Source: DASUCS01 sp036275935
Lineage (GTDB): Bacteria > Actinomycetota > Acidimicrobiia > Acidimicrobiales > JACDCH01
Length of the DNA stretch: 14,200 nt
Assembly (NCBI GenBank): GCA_036275935.1
Contig: DASUCS010000308.1
Span: 1 to 14,200, forward strand
Reading direction: 5' to 3'
The notes under the pieces are model-generated. The model did not search any database, had not been told where the DNA came from, and saw only the letters and a list, made by a program, of their open reading frames with translations. Numbering within the stretch: the first letter of the stretch is position 1; the number at the start of each line of letters is the position of its first letter. Below are positions 1-7,418 of this stretch, piece by piece. The position numbers and the translations under genes are program-made.

Positions 1-816
1 GACGCCGAACGGCTCGAGTCCGTGTGCGGCCGCGGTTGCATCGTCGGTGATCACCATCGCGGCAGCCCCGTCGTTCAAACCGGAGGCATTGCCGGCGGTG
101 ATGCTGAAGTTCTCGATCTCCGGATGCAGCGGGGCGAGCTCACCCAGCTTCGCAGCCGTCGAGTCGCGCCGCGGATGCTCGTCGACCGCGAACAGCGTCG
201 TCGTCCCGTCGACGGCCTTGACCTCGATCGGCGCGATCTCCTCCTCGAAGCTTCCGTTGTCGATGCCCGCGACGGCGCGTTGATGCGACCGAGCGGCCCA
301 TGCATCCATCTCCTCGCGCGAGACGCCTGCCTCGACAGCGGCGTTCCAGCCCACGGTGATCGACATGTCCATGTTCGGAGCAGATGGCGTGTCGCGATGA
401 CTCGGCGAGAGCCAGTCGACCCAGTCGCCCGTGCCGGCGTTGCGCTTCATCGATCGCGGCGACGTCGACATCGAATGCGTTCCGCCTGCGACGACGACCT
501 TGTCCATGCCGGCCTTGATCGACGCGGCGGCCATCGTGACGGCGGTGAGTCCTGCGGCACAGTGACGGTTGACTGCTGCACCCGGCACGTGCTCGATCCC
601 GGCTTCGATGGCGATGTAGCGGGCGATGTCGCCGCCGCCGTACAAGGTCTCGGCCAGCACCATGTCGTCGACGAGCGTCGGATCGAGCCCGGAACGTTGC
701 AGCGCCGCGACCACCACGTGCTCTGCGAGTTGGAACGCGTCGACATCGGCAAGCGTGCCCTTGTGGGCACGGCCGATCGGTGTGCGCGCCGTCGAGACGA
801 TCACGGCGTCAGGCAT
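1..816 (-). CDS. Thiolase (acetyl-CoA C-acyltransferase family), C-terminus cut off by window edge
   Basis: Only the first 272 codons are present; the gene runs off the left edge. The N-terminus (MPDAVIVSTARTPIG) is the classic thiolase opening. The acylated cysteine sits in VNRHCAAGL (Cys86), matching the usual position near residue 88-89. Further on, GNASGLNDGAA (around residues 252-262) is the second thiolase signature. The His and second Cys of the C-terminal half would lie outside the window. Thiolases perform Claisen condensation or thiolytic cleavage of 3-ketoacyl-CoA in the cytoplasm. The sequence does not decide between biosynthetic and beta-oxidation roles. The ATG at 816 is favoured because AGGGGAG lies 7 nt upstream. 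It is divergent from the F420 oxidoreductase at 905, which suggests lipid or steroid degradation context, but that is inference. Confidence 0.93.
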   Translation of the reverse strand, partial: MPDAVIVSTARTPIGRAHKGTLADVDAFQLAEHVVVAALQRSGLDPTLVDDMVLAETLYGGGDIARYIAIEAGIEHVPGAAVNRHCAAGLTAVTMAAASIKAGMDKVVVAGGTHSMSTSPRSMKRNAGTGDWVDWLSPSHRDTPSAPNMDMSITVGWNAAVEAGVSREEMDAWAARSHQRAVAGIDNGSFEEEIAPIEVKAVDGTTTLFAVDEHPRRDSTAAKLGELAPLHPEIENFSITAGNASGLNDGAAAMVITDDATAAAHGLEPFGV

Positions 817-823
817 GAGCTTG

Positions 824-830
824 CTCCCCT
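824..830 (-). promoter_or_regulatory. Shine-Dalgarno for the thiolase gene
   Basis: Read on the minus strand this is AGGGGAG, 7 nt before the ATG at 816. It is a strong purine-rich ribosome site and fixes the thiolase start. The spacer between them contains a small palindrome, GAGCTTGCTC (817-826), which overlaps the site. Confidence 0.65.
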
Positions 831-850
831 TTTCCCCCGAATGCTCAGCG

Positions 851-880
851 ACAGTACGCAGCGGCACTCCAGGCTGACCA
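851..880 (-). promoter_or_regulatory. Candidate promoter for the thiolase gene
   Basis: On the minus strand, TGGTCA (880-875) could serve as a -35 element. It is followed after 18 nt by TACTGT (856-851), a TAnnnT-type actinobacterial -10. This would give a leader of roughly 25-30 nt containing the Shine-Dalgarno. The match to consensus is only partial, so this is a candidate only. Confidence 0.3.
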
Positions 881-891
881 GTTCACTCACC

Positions 892-897
892 TACGCT
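892..897 (+). promoter_or_regulatory. Candidate -10 element (TACGCT), leaderless start for the LLM gene
   Basis: TACGCT fits TAnnnT and ends 7 nt before the GTG at 905. There is no Shine-Dalgarno before that GTG. Transcription beginning at or beside the start codon would produce a leaderless mRNA, which is common in actinobacteria. No clear -35 was seen. Confidence 0.35.
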
Positions 898-904
898 CCG
901 ACGC

Positions 905-1939
905 GTGACCGTCCTCGACGAACTCGGCTTCTACACGCTGGCCGGCCAGGCGGCGTCGTCACGCGACCTCGTCCAGGAGGTGATCGACGGTGAGGCGCTG
1001 GGCCTCGGTACGGCCTTCATCTCCGAGCGCTACGACAAGAAGGAGGCGGCGACGCTGTCCGGTGCCGCCGGCGCCGTGAGCAGCCGCATCCGCATCGAGA
1101 CGGCCGCGACGAACCACAACACCCGCCATCCGATGGTCACAGCTGGCTACGCCCGCACGATGCAGAGCCTCACTGGCGGCCGATTCGTGCTCGGCATCGG
1201 ACGCGGCATCCCGCTGATGCAGGACGCGTTCGGGATCCCCCGCATCACCACCGCACAGATCGAGGACTTCGTCGACGTGATGCGCCGCCTGTTCCGAGGT
1301 GAGGCGATCATCGGCCACAACGGCCCTGCCGGTTCGTGGCCGGTCCTGTTCCTCGACAACCAACTCGACGAGTACCTACCGATGGGCATCGTCGCGTTCG
1401 GTCCGAACACGCTCGAACTCGGCGGTCGCTGCTTCGACGACGTCGTGCTGCACACGTTCTTCACCGACGAGACCACGGCGCGCTGCGTCGAGACCGTCAA
1501 GCTCGCCGCGGAGAAGGCCGGCCGGAATCCCGACGACGTGAAGGTGTGGTCGTGCTTCGCAACGGTCGGCGACCACATCCCCGAGGAGAAGCGCCTGATG
1601 AAGATGGTCGGGCGCCTCGCGACGTACCTCCAGGGTTACGGCGATCTGCTCGTGCACACGAACGGCTGGGATCCGGCCGTGCTCGCCCGCTTCCGCGAGG
1701 ACCCGATCGTGTCGAGCGTGCGCGGTCTCGATTCCGTCGGCACGACCGAGCAGCTCGAGCACGTCGCCACGCTGATCCCGCACGAGTGGCTCGAGCCCGC
1801 TGCGACCGGCACTCCCGGCCAGTGCGTCGCCGCGATCCGCAATCAGTTCGATCTCGGATGCGACGCGGTGATCATGCACGGCGCCACACCCGCGGAGCTC
1901 GAACCGATCGTCGCGGAGTACCGGAGAACTCTCGGCTGA
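905..1939 (+). CDS. LLM-class F420-dependent oxidoreductase (344 aa)
   Basis: This is a luciferase-like monooxygenase-fold protein with a TIM barrel and a probable F420 cofactor. It shows the family pattern of an N-terminal strand (DELGFYTLAG), then TNHNTRHPMVTAGYARTMQSL around residues 69-89 and the signature GGRFVLGIGRG at 91-101. The C-terminal GTPGQCVAAI is typical of the LLM C-terminal nucleotide/cofactor region. It resembles the actinobacterial group often annotated as TIGR03857-like probable F420 oxidoreductases, by recollection and not by search. Substrate is unknown. The start is GTG at 905 without a Shine-Dalgarno. It is divergent from the thiolase, and its stop lies 9 bp from the stop of the convergent cysNC gene. 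Confidence 0.88.
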   Translation: MTVLDELGFYTLAGQAASSRDLVQEVIDGEALGLGTAFISERYDKKEAATLSGAAGAVSSRIRIETAATNHNTRHPMVTAGYARTMQSLTGGRFVLGIGRGIPLMQDAFGIPRITTAQIEDFVDVMRRLFRGEAIIGHNGPAGSWPVLFLDNQLDEYLPMGIVAFGPNTLELGGRCFDDVVLHTFFTDETTARCVETVKLAAEKAGRNPDDVKVWSCFATVGDHIPEEKRLMKMVGRLATYLQGYGDLLVHTNGWDPAVLARFREDPIVSSVRGLDSVGTTEQLEHVATLIPHEWLEPAATGTPGQCVAAIRNQFDLGCDAVIMHGATPAELEPIVAEYRRTLG

Positions 1940-1948
1940 CTCAGGTCA

Positions 1949-3856
1949 CTATGGCAGGATGCCCATCGCCCGAAGCTCATCGACGATCTGTTCTGCGGCG
2001 ACCTCGGGGGTGACGGCGGTCGTGTCGATGAGGATCTCGGGGTTCTCGGGCGCCTCGTACGGAGAGTCGATCCCGGTGAAGTTGCTCAGCTCGCCGCGAC
2101 GCGCCTTGCGGTAGAGGCCCTTCGGGTCGCGATCTTCCGCGACCGCGAGCGGCGTGTCGATGAAGACCTCGCAGAAGCGTCCGTCGGGAACGAGATCACG
2201 AGCCATCCGACGCTCGGCGCGGAAGGGCGAGATGAACGTCACGAGCACGACGAGACCCGCGTCGGTCATGAGCTTGGCGACCTCGGCGACGCGGCGGATG
2301 TTCTCGACGCGGTCGACATCGGTGAACCCGAGGTCTTTGTTCAGCCCGTGGCGGACGTTGTCGCCGTCGAGCATCGTCGTGTGGACGCCCTCGGCGTGCA
2401 AGCGCTTCTCGACGAGGTTGCCGATCGTCGATTTGCCGGAGCCCGACAGGCCCGTGAACCACACGACGCACGGCTGGTGACCCTTGAGCCGTACGTGGGC
2501 GTCGATGTCGACGTCGATCGTCTGCCAGTGCACGTTCTGCGACCGGCGCAGCGCGAAGTGCAGCAGCCCGGCGCCGACAGTGGCATTCGTCAGCCGGTCG
2601 ACGACGATGAACGAGCCCATGTCGCGGTTCTCGACGTAGGGGTCGAACGGGATCAGCCGATCGAAGTTGACGTTGCACACGCCGATCTCGTTCAGCTCCA
2701 GCGTCTTGGCCGCGCTGTGTTCGAGCGTGTTGACGTTGATGCGGTACTTCGGCGCGCTGATGGCACCCCCCACGAGGCGCGTTCCGATCTTGAGCAGGTA
2801 CGGACGCCCGGGCAGGAGCTGCTGCTCGTGCATCCAGATCACGTGCGCCTCGAACTGATCGGCGACGGCCGGCGGATCGTCGGCGGCCGCGAGCACGTCG
2901 CCCCGGCTGACATCGATCTCGTCGGTCAGGGTGATGGTGACGGACTCGCCCGCGACTGCGTCATCGCGGTCGTCGCCGCCGTTGACGATGCGGGCCACGT
3001 TCGACGTCTGTCCGCTCGGCAGGACGCGGATGCGATCACCAACGGCGACCGTCCCGCCGACGATCGACCCCGAGAAGCCCCGGAAGTCGAGGTTCGGTCG
3101 GTTCACCCACTGCACGGGCATGCGGAACGGCCCGGCGGAGAGATCGTCGTCGACGTGCACCGTTTCAAGGTGCGGAACGAGCGCCGGCCCGTGATACCAC
3201 GGCGTGTTGGGGCTGGCATGCAGGATGTTGTCGCCCTTGAGGGCGGACATCGGGATGCACACGATGTCGTTGATGCCGATCTGCTCGGCGAACGCGCGGT
3301 AGTCGGCCTCGATCGCCTCGAACACCTGGCGGGAGTAGTGGACGAGGTCGAGCTTGTTGACGGCGAGCACGACGTGGCGGATGCCCAGCAACGACACGAG
3401 GTAGCTGTGCCGCTTGGTCTGTGTGAGCACGCCTTTGCGGGCGTCGATGAGGATCACGGCGAGGTCCGCCGTCGACGCGCCCGTCACCATGTTGCGCGTG
3501 TACTGCTCGTGACCGGGTGTGTCCGCGACGATGAACTTGCGGCGTTCGGTCGAGAAGAAGCGATACGCGACATCGATGGTGATGCCTTGCTCGCGCTCCG
3601 CTTCGAGCCCGTCGAGCAGGAGTGCGAAGTCCAGGTCGCCGCCCTGGGTGCCGACGCGCTTCGAGTCCGACTCGAGCGCGGCGAGGTGATCTTCGAAGAC
3701 GAGCTTCGACTCGTAGAGCAACCGTCCGATCAGCGTCGACTTGCCGTCGTCGACGCTGCCGCAGGTGATGAAGCGCAGCAGCGACTTCTGCTCATGAGCG
3801 TCCAGGTAGGCCTCGATGTCCCGCTCGAGCAGATCGTCGCGAGCATGCGCGCACAT
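1949..3856 (-). CDS. cysNC: Bifunctional sulfate adenylyltransferase large subunit / adenylylsulfate kinase
   Basis: This 635-aa protein makes PAPS. The N-terminal EF-Tu-like GTPase (CysN) powers ATP sulfurylase together with CysD, and the C-terminal APS kinase (CysC) phosphorylates APS. The GTPase shows P-loop GSVDDGKST (33-41), ADTPGHEQYTRNM (111-123) and NKLD (167-170), followed by beta-barrel domains to about residue 455. APS kinase starts near residue 462 with P-loop GLSGSGKST (469-477), then DGDNVRHGLNKDLGF (497-511), FISPFR (541-546) and the substrate loop FTGIDSPYEAPE. All expected motifs are intact and the length is normal for actinobacterial fusions. The ATG at 3856 overlaps the cysD stop by one base and has GAGGGG 8 nt upstream inside cysD. 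The open frame extends far upstream but lacks homology there. Confidence 0.97.
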   Translation of the reverse strand: MCAHARDDLLERDIEAYLDAHEQKSLLRFITCGSVDDGKSTLIGRLLYESKLVFEDHLAALESDSKRVGTQGGDLDFALLLDGLEAEREQGITIDVAYRFFSTERRKFIVADTPGHEQYTRNMVTGASTADLAVILIDARKGVLTQTKRHSYLVSLLGIRHVVLAVNKLDLVHYSRQVFEAIEADYRAFAEQIGINDIVCIPMSALKGDNILHASPNTPWYHGPALVPHLETVHVDDDLSAGPFRMPVQWVNRPNLDFRGFSGSIVGGTVAVGDRIRVLPSGQTSNVARIVNGGDDRDDAVAGESVTITLTDEIDVSRGDVLAAADDPPAVADQFEAHVIWMHEQQLLPGRPYLLKIGTRLVGGAISAPKYRINVNTLEHSAAKTLELNEIGVCNVNFDRLIPFDPYVENRDMGSFIVVDRLTNATVGAGLLHFALRRSQNVHWQTIDVDIDAHVRLKGHQPCVVWFTGLSGSGKSTIGNLVEKRLHAEGVHTTMLDGDNVRHGLNKDLGFTDVDRVENIRRVAEVAKLMTDAGLVVLVTFISPFRAERRMARDLVPDGRFCEVFIDTPLAVAEDRDPKGLYRKARRGELSNFTGIDSPYEAPENPEILIDTTAVTPEVAAEQIVDELRAMGILP

Positions 3857-4782
3857 CAGAAGTACCCCTCTTGCTTCTTCTTCTCCATCGAGCCCGACTG
3901 GTCGTGGTCGATGACCCGACCTTGTCGTTCCGATGTCGTGGTCAGCAGGGTCTCCTGGATCACCTCGCTGAGCGTCGACGCCTTGCTCTCCACGGCGCCG
4001 GTCAGCGGATAGCAGCCGAGCGTGCGGAAGCGGACGCTGCGCATCTCCGGCTCTTCGCCCGGTGCGAGCGGGAAGCGCTCGTCGTCGACCATCAGCAGTG
4101 CGCCGTCGCGCTCGACGACCGGTCGCGGCGCCGCGAGGTACAGCGGCACCATCGGGATGTTCTCGCGGTGGATGTAGAGCCACACGTCGAGCTCGGTCCA
4201 GTTCGAGATCGGGAACACGCGCATCGTCTCGCCGGGACTGCGGCGCACGTTGTACAGGTTCCACAGCTCGGGACGCTGCTGCTTCGGATCCCAGCGGTGT
4301 TGCGCCGAGCGGATTGAGAAGATCCGCTCCTTCGCCCGCGACTTCTCTTCATCGCGGCGGGCACCACCGAACGCGCAGTCGAAGCCGTAGTGGTCGAGCG
4401 CCTGCTTCAAGCCCTCCGTCTTCCACATGTCGGTGTGCAGCTGCGAGCCGTGGTCGAACGGGTTGATGCCGAGCCGAACGCACTCCGGGTTCTGCCACAC
4501 GCGCAGCTCCATCCCGGATTCCTTCGCCATGCGGTCGCGGAACTCGTACATCGCCTGGAACTTCCACGTCGTGTCGACGTGCAGAAGAGGGAACGGAGGC
4601 GGCGACGGCGCGAACGCCTTGCGGGCCAGGTGCAGCATCGTGCCGCTGTCCTTGCCGACGGAGTACAGCATCACGGGCCGCTCGGATTCGGCGACGGCCT
4701 CGCGGATGATGTGGATGCTCTCGGCCTCGAGCCGCTGCAGGTGGCTGAGAACCCGGCGGTCCGTCTCCACGGTTTCGGTCAC
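3856..4782 (-). CDS. cysD: Sulfate adenylyltransferase small subunit
   Basis: This is a 308-aa PP-loop ATP-pyrophosphatase-fold protein that adenylylates sulfate to APS in complex with CysN. Conserved landmarks include LEAESIHIIRE (18-28), the PP-loop SVGKDSGTM (41-49), FGGARRDEEKSRAKERI (138-154), FPISNWTELDVW (190-201), RFRTLGCYPLTGAVES (251-266) and the terminal SERQGRVIDHDQSGSMEKKKQEGYF block (284-308). The end of that block is diagnostic of CysD. The PP-loop reads KDSG where the E. coli protein, as I recall it, reads KDSS. The start is GTG at 4782. It gives a family-length protein, and no in-frame alternative lies just upstream; GTG at 4770 is possible. It lies 38 bp downstream of the LLM gene and is translationally coupled to cysNC. 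Confidence 0.96.
   Translation of the reverse strand: MTETVETDRRVLSHLQRLEAESIHIIREAVAESERPVMLYSVGKDSGTMLHLARKAFAPSPPPFPLLHVDTTWKFQAMYEFRDRMAKESGMELRVWQNPECVRLGINPFDHGSQLHTDMWKTEGLKQALDHYGFDCAFGGARRDEEKSRAKERIFSIRSAQHRWDPKQQRPELWNLYNVRRSPGETMRVFPISNWTELDVWLYIHRENIPMVPLYLAAPRPVVERDGALLMVDDERFPLAPGEEPEMRSVRFRTLGCYPLTGAVESKASTLSEVIQETLLTTTSERQGRVIDHDQSGSMEKKKQEGYF
3865..3870 (-). promoter_or_regulatory. Shine-Dalgarno for cysNC inside the cysD 3' end
   Basis: GAGGGG on the minus strand is 8 nt upstream of the cysNC ATG at 3856 and lies within the last codons of cysD. With the TGATG stop-start overlap it supports coupled translation of the two subunits. Confidence 0.6.
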
Positions 4783-4820
4783 AGGTACATCGTCGCTCTT
4801 GCTCGGGGGTCCGGTCGAAG

Positions 4821-5693
4821 CTACCGGGCTACTTCGGCGATCACGCCGCCGAACCCTTCGAGCGTCGCGACGAGCGCGAAGTCGGCGAACCACACGTAGA
4901 ACCGCTCGACGCCCCGGTCCGTCAGGCCGCGGAAGTGGTCGACGAGCTCGGCCTCGGTGCCGATGACCGGTCCCATGCCACCGAAACGGCGCAACGCCGT
5001 GCTTCTGACGGTGTCGCGTTCCGACTCGCTGGGAACCAGCGCCACCATCTGCTGCATCGACACACGAGCGGCACCGGCCTGGGGGCGTCGCTCGTCGAGG
5101 CGATCGAGTTGGTGCAGAGGGACGTTCCACCAGTCGGCGTACTCGCGCACGAGGGCAAGGGTGCGCACGCCGGTCCCGCCGATCGTGATCGGGATCGTCC
5201 GGGTGGGAACCGGTCGCTGTTGCGCGCCCTTCAACGTGAAGTGATCGCCTGCGTAGTCGACCGGCTCGCCCGACCACAGCGCCCGCAGGACCGCGAGCGT
5301 CTCGGCGAGGCGGCTGACCCGCTCGGGTGCGTCGGTGGACCCGACCCCGAACGTCGCCAGCTCCTCCGGGACCGACCCCCAGCCGATGCCGAGCTCGAAC
5401 CGACCACCCGACGCGTGGTCGAGTGACGTGACCTGGCGGGCGAGCATCGCCGGATGCCGCAGCGCGTCGCACAGCACGAGATGACCGACGGTGAGCGTCG
5501 TCGTGTGCGCGAGCACCCAGCCGGCGATGGACAGCGCTTCCCACATGTCCTGGTCGTCGGCCAACGGCGGCGCGAGGTGGTCCATGAACGCGATGCCGGC
5601 AAAGCCCGCCGCCTCCGCTACGCGCGCCCGCTCGACGATGGCGTCGTGCGTCATGCGCATCTGCGGCAAGAAGAGATGGAACTCAGCGCTCAT
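4821..5693 (-). CDS. LLM-class oxidoreductase, probably F420-dependent (290 aa)
   Basis: This second luciferase-like protein belongs to a different subgroup from the one at 905. It begins MSAEFHLFLPQMRM and carries the family blocks AEAAGFAGIAFMDHL, RHPAMLARQVTSLDHASGGRFELGIGWG (the cofactor-barrel signature) and a later IPITIGGTGVRTLALV strand. It ends near VWFADFALVATLEGFGG, a normal C-terminus. Substrate is unknown. The ATG at 5693 is chosen because the first strand follows directly; an in-frame TTG at 5711 would add six residues (MSAAPS). It is the first gene of a same-strand run into cysD with a 38-bp gap, so co-transcription with sulfate activation is plausible but unproven. Confidence 0.86.
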   Translation of the reverse strand: MSAEFHLFLPQMRMTHDAIVERARVAEAAGFAGIAFMDHLAPPLADDQDMWEALSIAGWVLAHTTTLTVGHLVLCDALRHPAMLARQVTSLDHASGGRFELGIGWGSVPEELATFGVGSTDAPERVSRLAETLAVLRALWSGEPVDYAGDHFTLKGAQQRPVPTRTIPITIGGTGVRTLALVREYADWWNVPLHQLDRLDERRPQAGAARVSMQQMVALVPSESERDTVRSTALRRFGGMGPVIGTEAELVDHFRGLTDRGVERFYVWFADFALVATLEGFGGVIAEVAR

Positions 5694-5796
5694 GGATGGG
5701 GCTGCCGACAAGACGGTCTGTCTCTCGAACGGCGGTCAAGATAAGAGGAATGGAAGGTGACGCGCCATCGCTGTGCACCGCCACGCGGGATTGACG

Positions 5797-6564
5797 GTGG
5801 CGACCTACGTCATCACCGGTGCGGCCAGCGGGATGGGTCGTGCCTGCATCGATCTCGTCCGGAACAACGCCGACGTGATCGTGGCCGTCGACCTGAATGC
5901 GCCGGACATCGACGCGACGATCGGCATCGGGTGTGACGTGTCCGATGCGAACGCGGTGGCGGCGCTCGCCGCCCGAGTGCGAGACGTCGGTGAGTTCCGC
6001 GCGCTCATCCACGCCGCGGGCGTGTCACCCACGATGGCGGACGCGCGTCGTGTGCTGGAGGTCGATCTCGTCGGGACGCAGCTGTTGCTCGACGCCTTCG
6101 AGACCCTCGTCGCCGAGGACTGCGCGGCGGTGTGCTTTGCATCGACCGCGGCTCATCAGGTCATGCCCTACATCGACGCATCGCAGGAAGCGCTGCTGCG
6201 CGATCCGTTGGCGGACGACTTCGTGGAGCGAGCCACCGAGCTCGTGAGTGGCGACCCGGGGTTCGCCTACGCGCTGGCCAAGGTCGGCGTGATCCGCGCG
6301 GCGGGACGCGCCGCGGTGCGGTGGGGTGCGCGTGGCGGTCGGGTGAACTCGCTGTCGCCGGGGCTCATCGACACGCCGATGGGGCGACAGGAGTTCGAAC
6401 AGCAACCGATCATGAAGGAGATGCTCGAGCGCACGCCGCTCGCGCGTGTCGGTCGTCCGGAGGAGGTCGCTGCCGTCGCCGCGTTTCTCGCGTCCGACGC
6501 CGCATCGTTCGTGTCCGGCATCGACATCCTCGTCGACGGCGGACTGTCGCAGGCGACTGCGTGA
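5797..6564 (+). CDS. Short-chain dehydrogenase/reductase, 3-alpha-hydroxysteroid dehydrogenase-like
   Basis: This is a classical SDR with Rossmann motif TGAASGMG (7-14), an acidic residue after strand 2 (VDL, Asp32) that favours NAD, a CDVSD segment and HAAG (72-75) in place of NNAG. The catalytic triad is Ser116 (FAST), Tyr158 and Lys162 (YALAK). The 41-residue gap between Ser and Tyr is unusually long for an SDR. It matches the layout of Comamonas 3-alpha-HSD/carbonyl reductase (Ser114, Tyr155, Lys159), including the inserted segment. It likely oxidises a hydroxyl or reduces a carbonyl on a steroid-like or other bulky substrate. The GTG at 5797 is chosen for the close fit to the first strand and a GGGA 6 nt upstream. 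GTG at 5773 would add eight residues. Confidence 0.9.
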   Translation: MATYVITGAASGMGRACIDLVRNNADVIVAVDLNAPDIDATIGIGCDVSDANAVAALAARVRDVGEFRALIHAAGVSPTMADARRVLEVDLVGTQLLLDAFETLVAEDCAAVCFASTAAHQVMPYIDASQEALLRDPLADDFVERATELVSGDPGFAYALAKVGVIRAAGRAAVRWGARGGRVNSLSPGLIDTPMGRQEFEQQPIMKEMLERTPLARVGRPEEVAAVAAFLASDAASFVSGIDILVDGGLSQATA

Positions 6565-6573
6565 CGCTGCGGG

Positions 6574-7377
6574 TCAGTCCAACGTGAGTGTCTGGCGGCG
6601 CGCGACCGCGTTACGGAGCTGCGCGAGATCGATGCGTTCGTCGAGGGGTTGCAGCTCGATCGTGGCGTCGACGTGATCCCCGAAGGTGAAGGCGCCGATG
6701 AGTTGCATCCCCGCAGGCAGGGGCGGCGCGACCGTGCGGGTCGGTCGCAGCCAGCGGGGGAGGTGGAACGTGTGATCCCACAGTCGAACGGCACGGACGG
6801 TGAGCTCCACGTTCTCGTCCCGCAGTTCGGGATCGAGGCGAAGTCGCACAGGCCGCGTCCGATGGTTGGCCCACAGGTGATCCGCGTGATCGAGCCGCAG
6901 CATCCACACGTCCGGCACGCTCGACCTCGCCCACTCGACAAGCTCGCGTAGCCGGATGTGCAGCTGCACGATCGGCCGATCCGCCGAAAGTCGGACGTCG
7001 CGTGCGAGCTGCAGATCGATCGACGGGACGTTCGCGGAGATCCGCTCGATGGCGAAGTCGGCGATCTTCACGTCTCGCAGCTCGACGCGCGCCTCCACGG
7101 TCTCGCTCCGCACGATGCGGATCGATTCGAGGATGCCCGACACGGGGGTGGAGCGCACCACCGCGTCGAATCGCTGTGATTCGAACTGTCGTGAGATGCC
7201 CTCGACGATCTCCAGCAGCACGACGCGCGGATCGGTGCGGCGAGCCCGGTCGGCGATGTTCTTCGCCGGCTCGACCCACCACGTCGTGAGATCCAGCCAC
7301 GAGTCCAACCAGCTCTGATCCGACGCCTTGCGCGGTGTCCACGGCCACCACGTGGTCGGGTCGAACGGCGACGCCAT
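6574..7377 (-). CDS. Conserved-looking protein of unknown function, possibly LmeA/DUF2993-like
   Basis: I do not firmly recognise this 267-aa protein. It has no signal peptide or membrane helix. The N-terminus is Trp-rich (Trp10, Trp11, Trp13, then a TTWW pair), which suggests a membrane-surface or protein contact. The middle alternates strands of the form VRIVRSETVEARVELRDVKIADFAIERI. This recalls the lipid-binding DUF2993/LmeA layout, where short strands repeat with an Ile/Leu/Val rhythm; that assignment is inferred from pattern only. The C-terminus ends in a basic helix (RNAVARRQTLTLD). It converges on the SDR with a 9-bp gap and is divergent from xylA across 41 bp. ATG at 7377 is the start used. 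Confidence 0.7.
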   Translation of the reverse strand: MASPFDPTTWWPWTPRKASDQSWLDSWLDLTTWWVEPAKNIADRARRTDPRVVLLEIVEGISRQFESQRFDAVVRSTPVSGILESIRIVRSETVEARVELRDVKIADFAIERISANVPSIDLQLARDVRLSADRPIVQLHIRLRELVEWARSSVPDVWMLRLDHADHLWANHRTRPVRLRLDPELRDENVELTVRAVRLWDHTFHLPRWLRPTRTVAPPLPAGMQLIGAFTFGDHVDATIELQPLDERIDLAQLRNAVARRQTLTLD

Positions 7378-7418
7378 CGATCAACAGTTTGTCCGCGTCG
7401 ACGCCACGGTCGCGGGTC

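Noticed and set aside
22..993. A 323-codon plus-strand frame over the thiolase region
   Set aside because: The minus strand encodes a clear thiolase with Cys86 and GNASGLNDG. The plus frame has no recognisable motif and crosses the divergent promoter region.
2348..4012. A 554-codon plus-strand open frame opposite cysNC
   Set aside because: It is a shadow of cysNC, whose nucleotide-binding motifs are unmistakable on the other strand.
3857..4264. N-terminal extension of the cysNC frame upstream of ATG 3856
   Set aside because: It overlaps cysD in another frame and lacks homology. The ATG at 3856 has a good Shine-Dalgarno and a normal CysN N-terminus.
4783..5544. N-terminal extension of the cysD frame
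   Set aside because: It runs antiparallel to no gene but overlaps the LLM gene in another frame and is Arg-rich without motifs; family length supports GTG 4782.
5711..5719. Small palindrome AGACGGTCT in the LLM/SDR divergent spacer
   Set aside because: Only nine bases, no symmetrical flanks, and expected by chance in GC-rich DNA.
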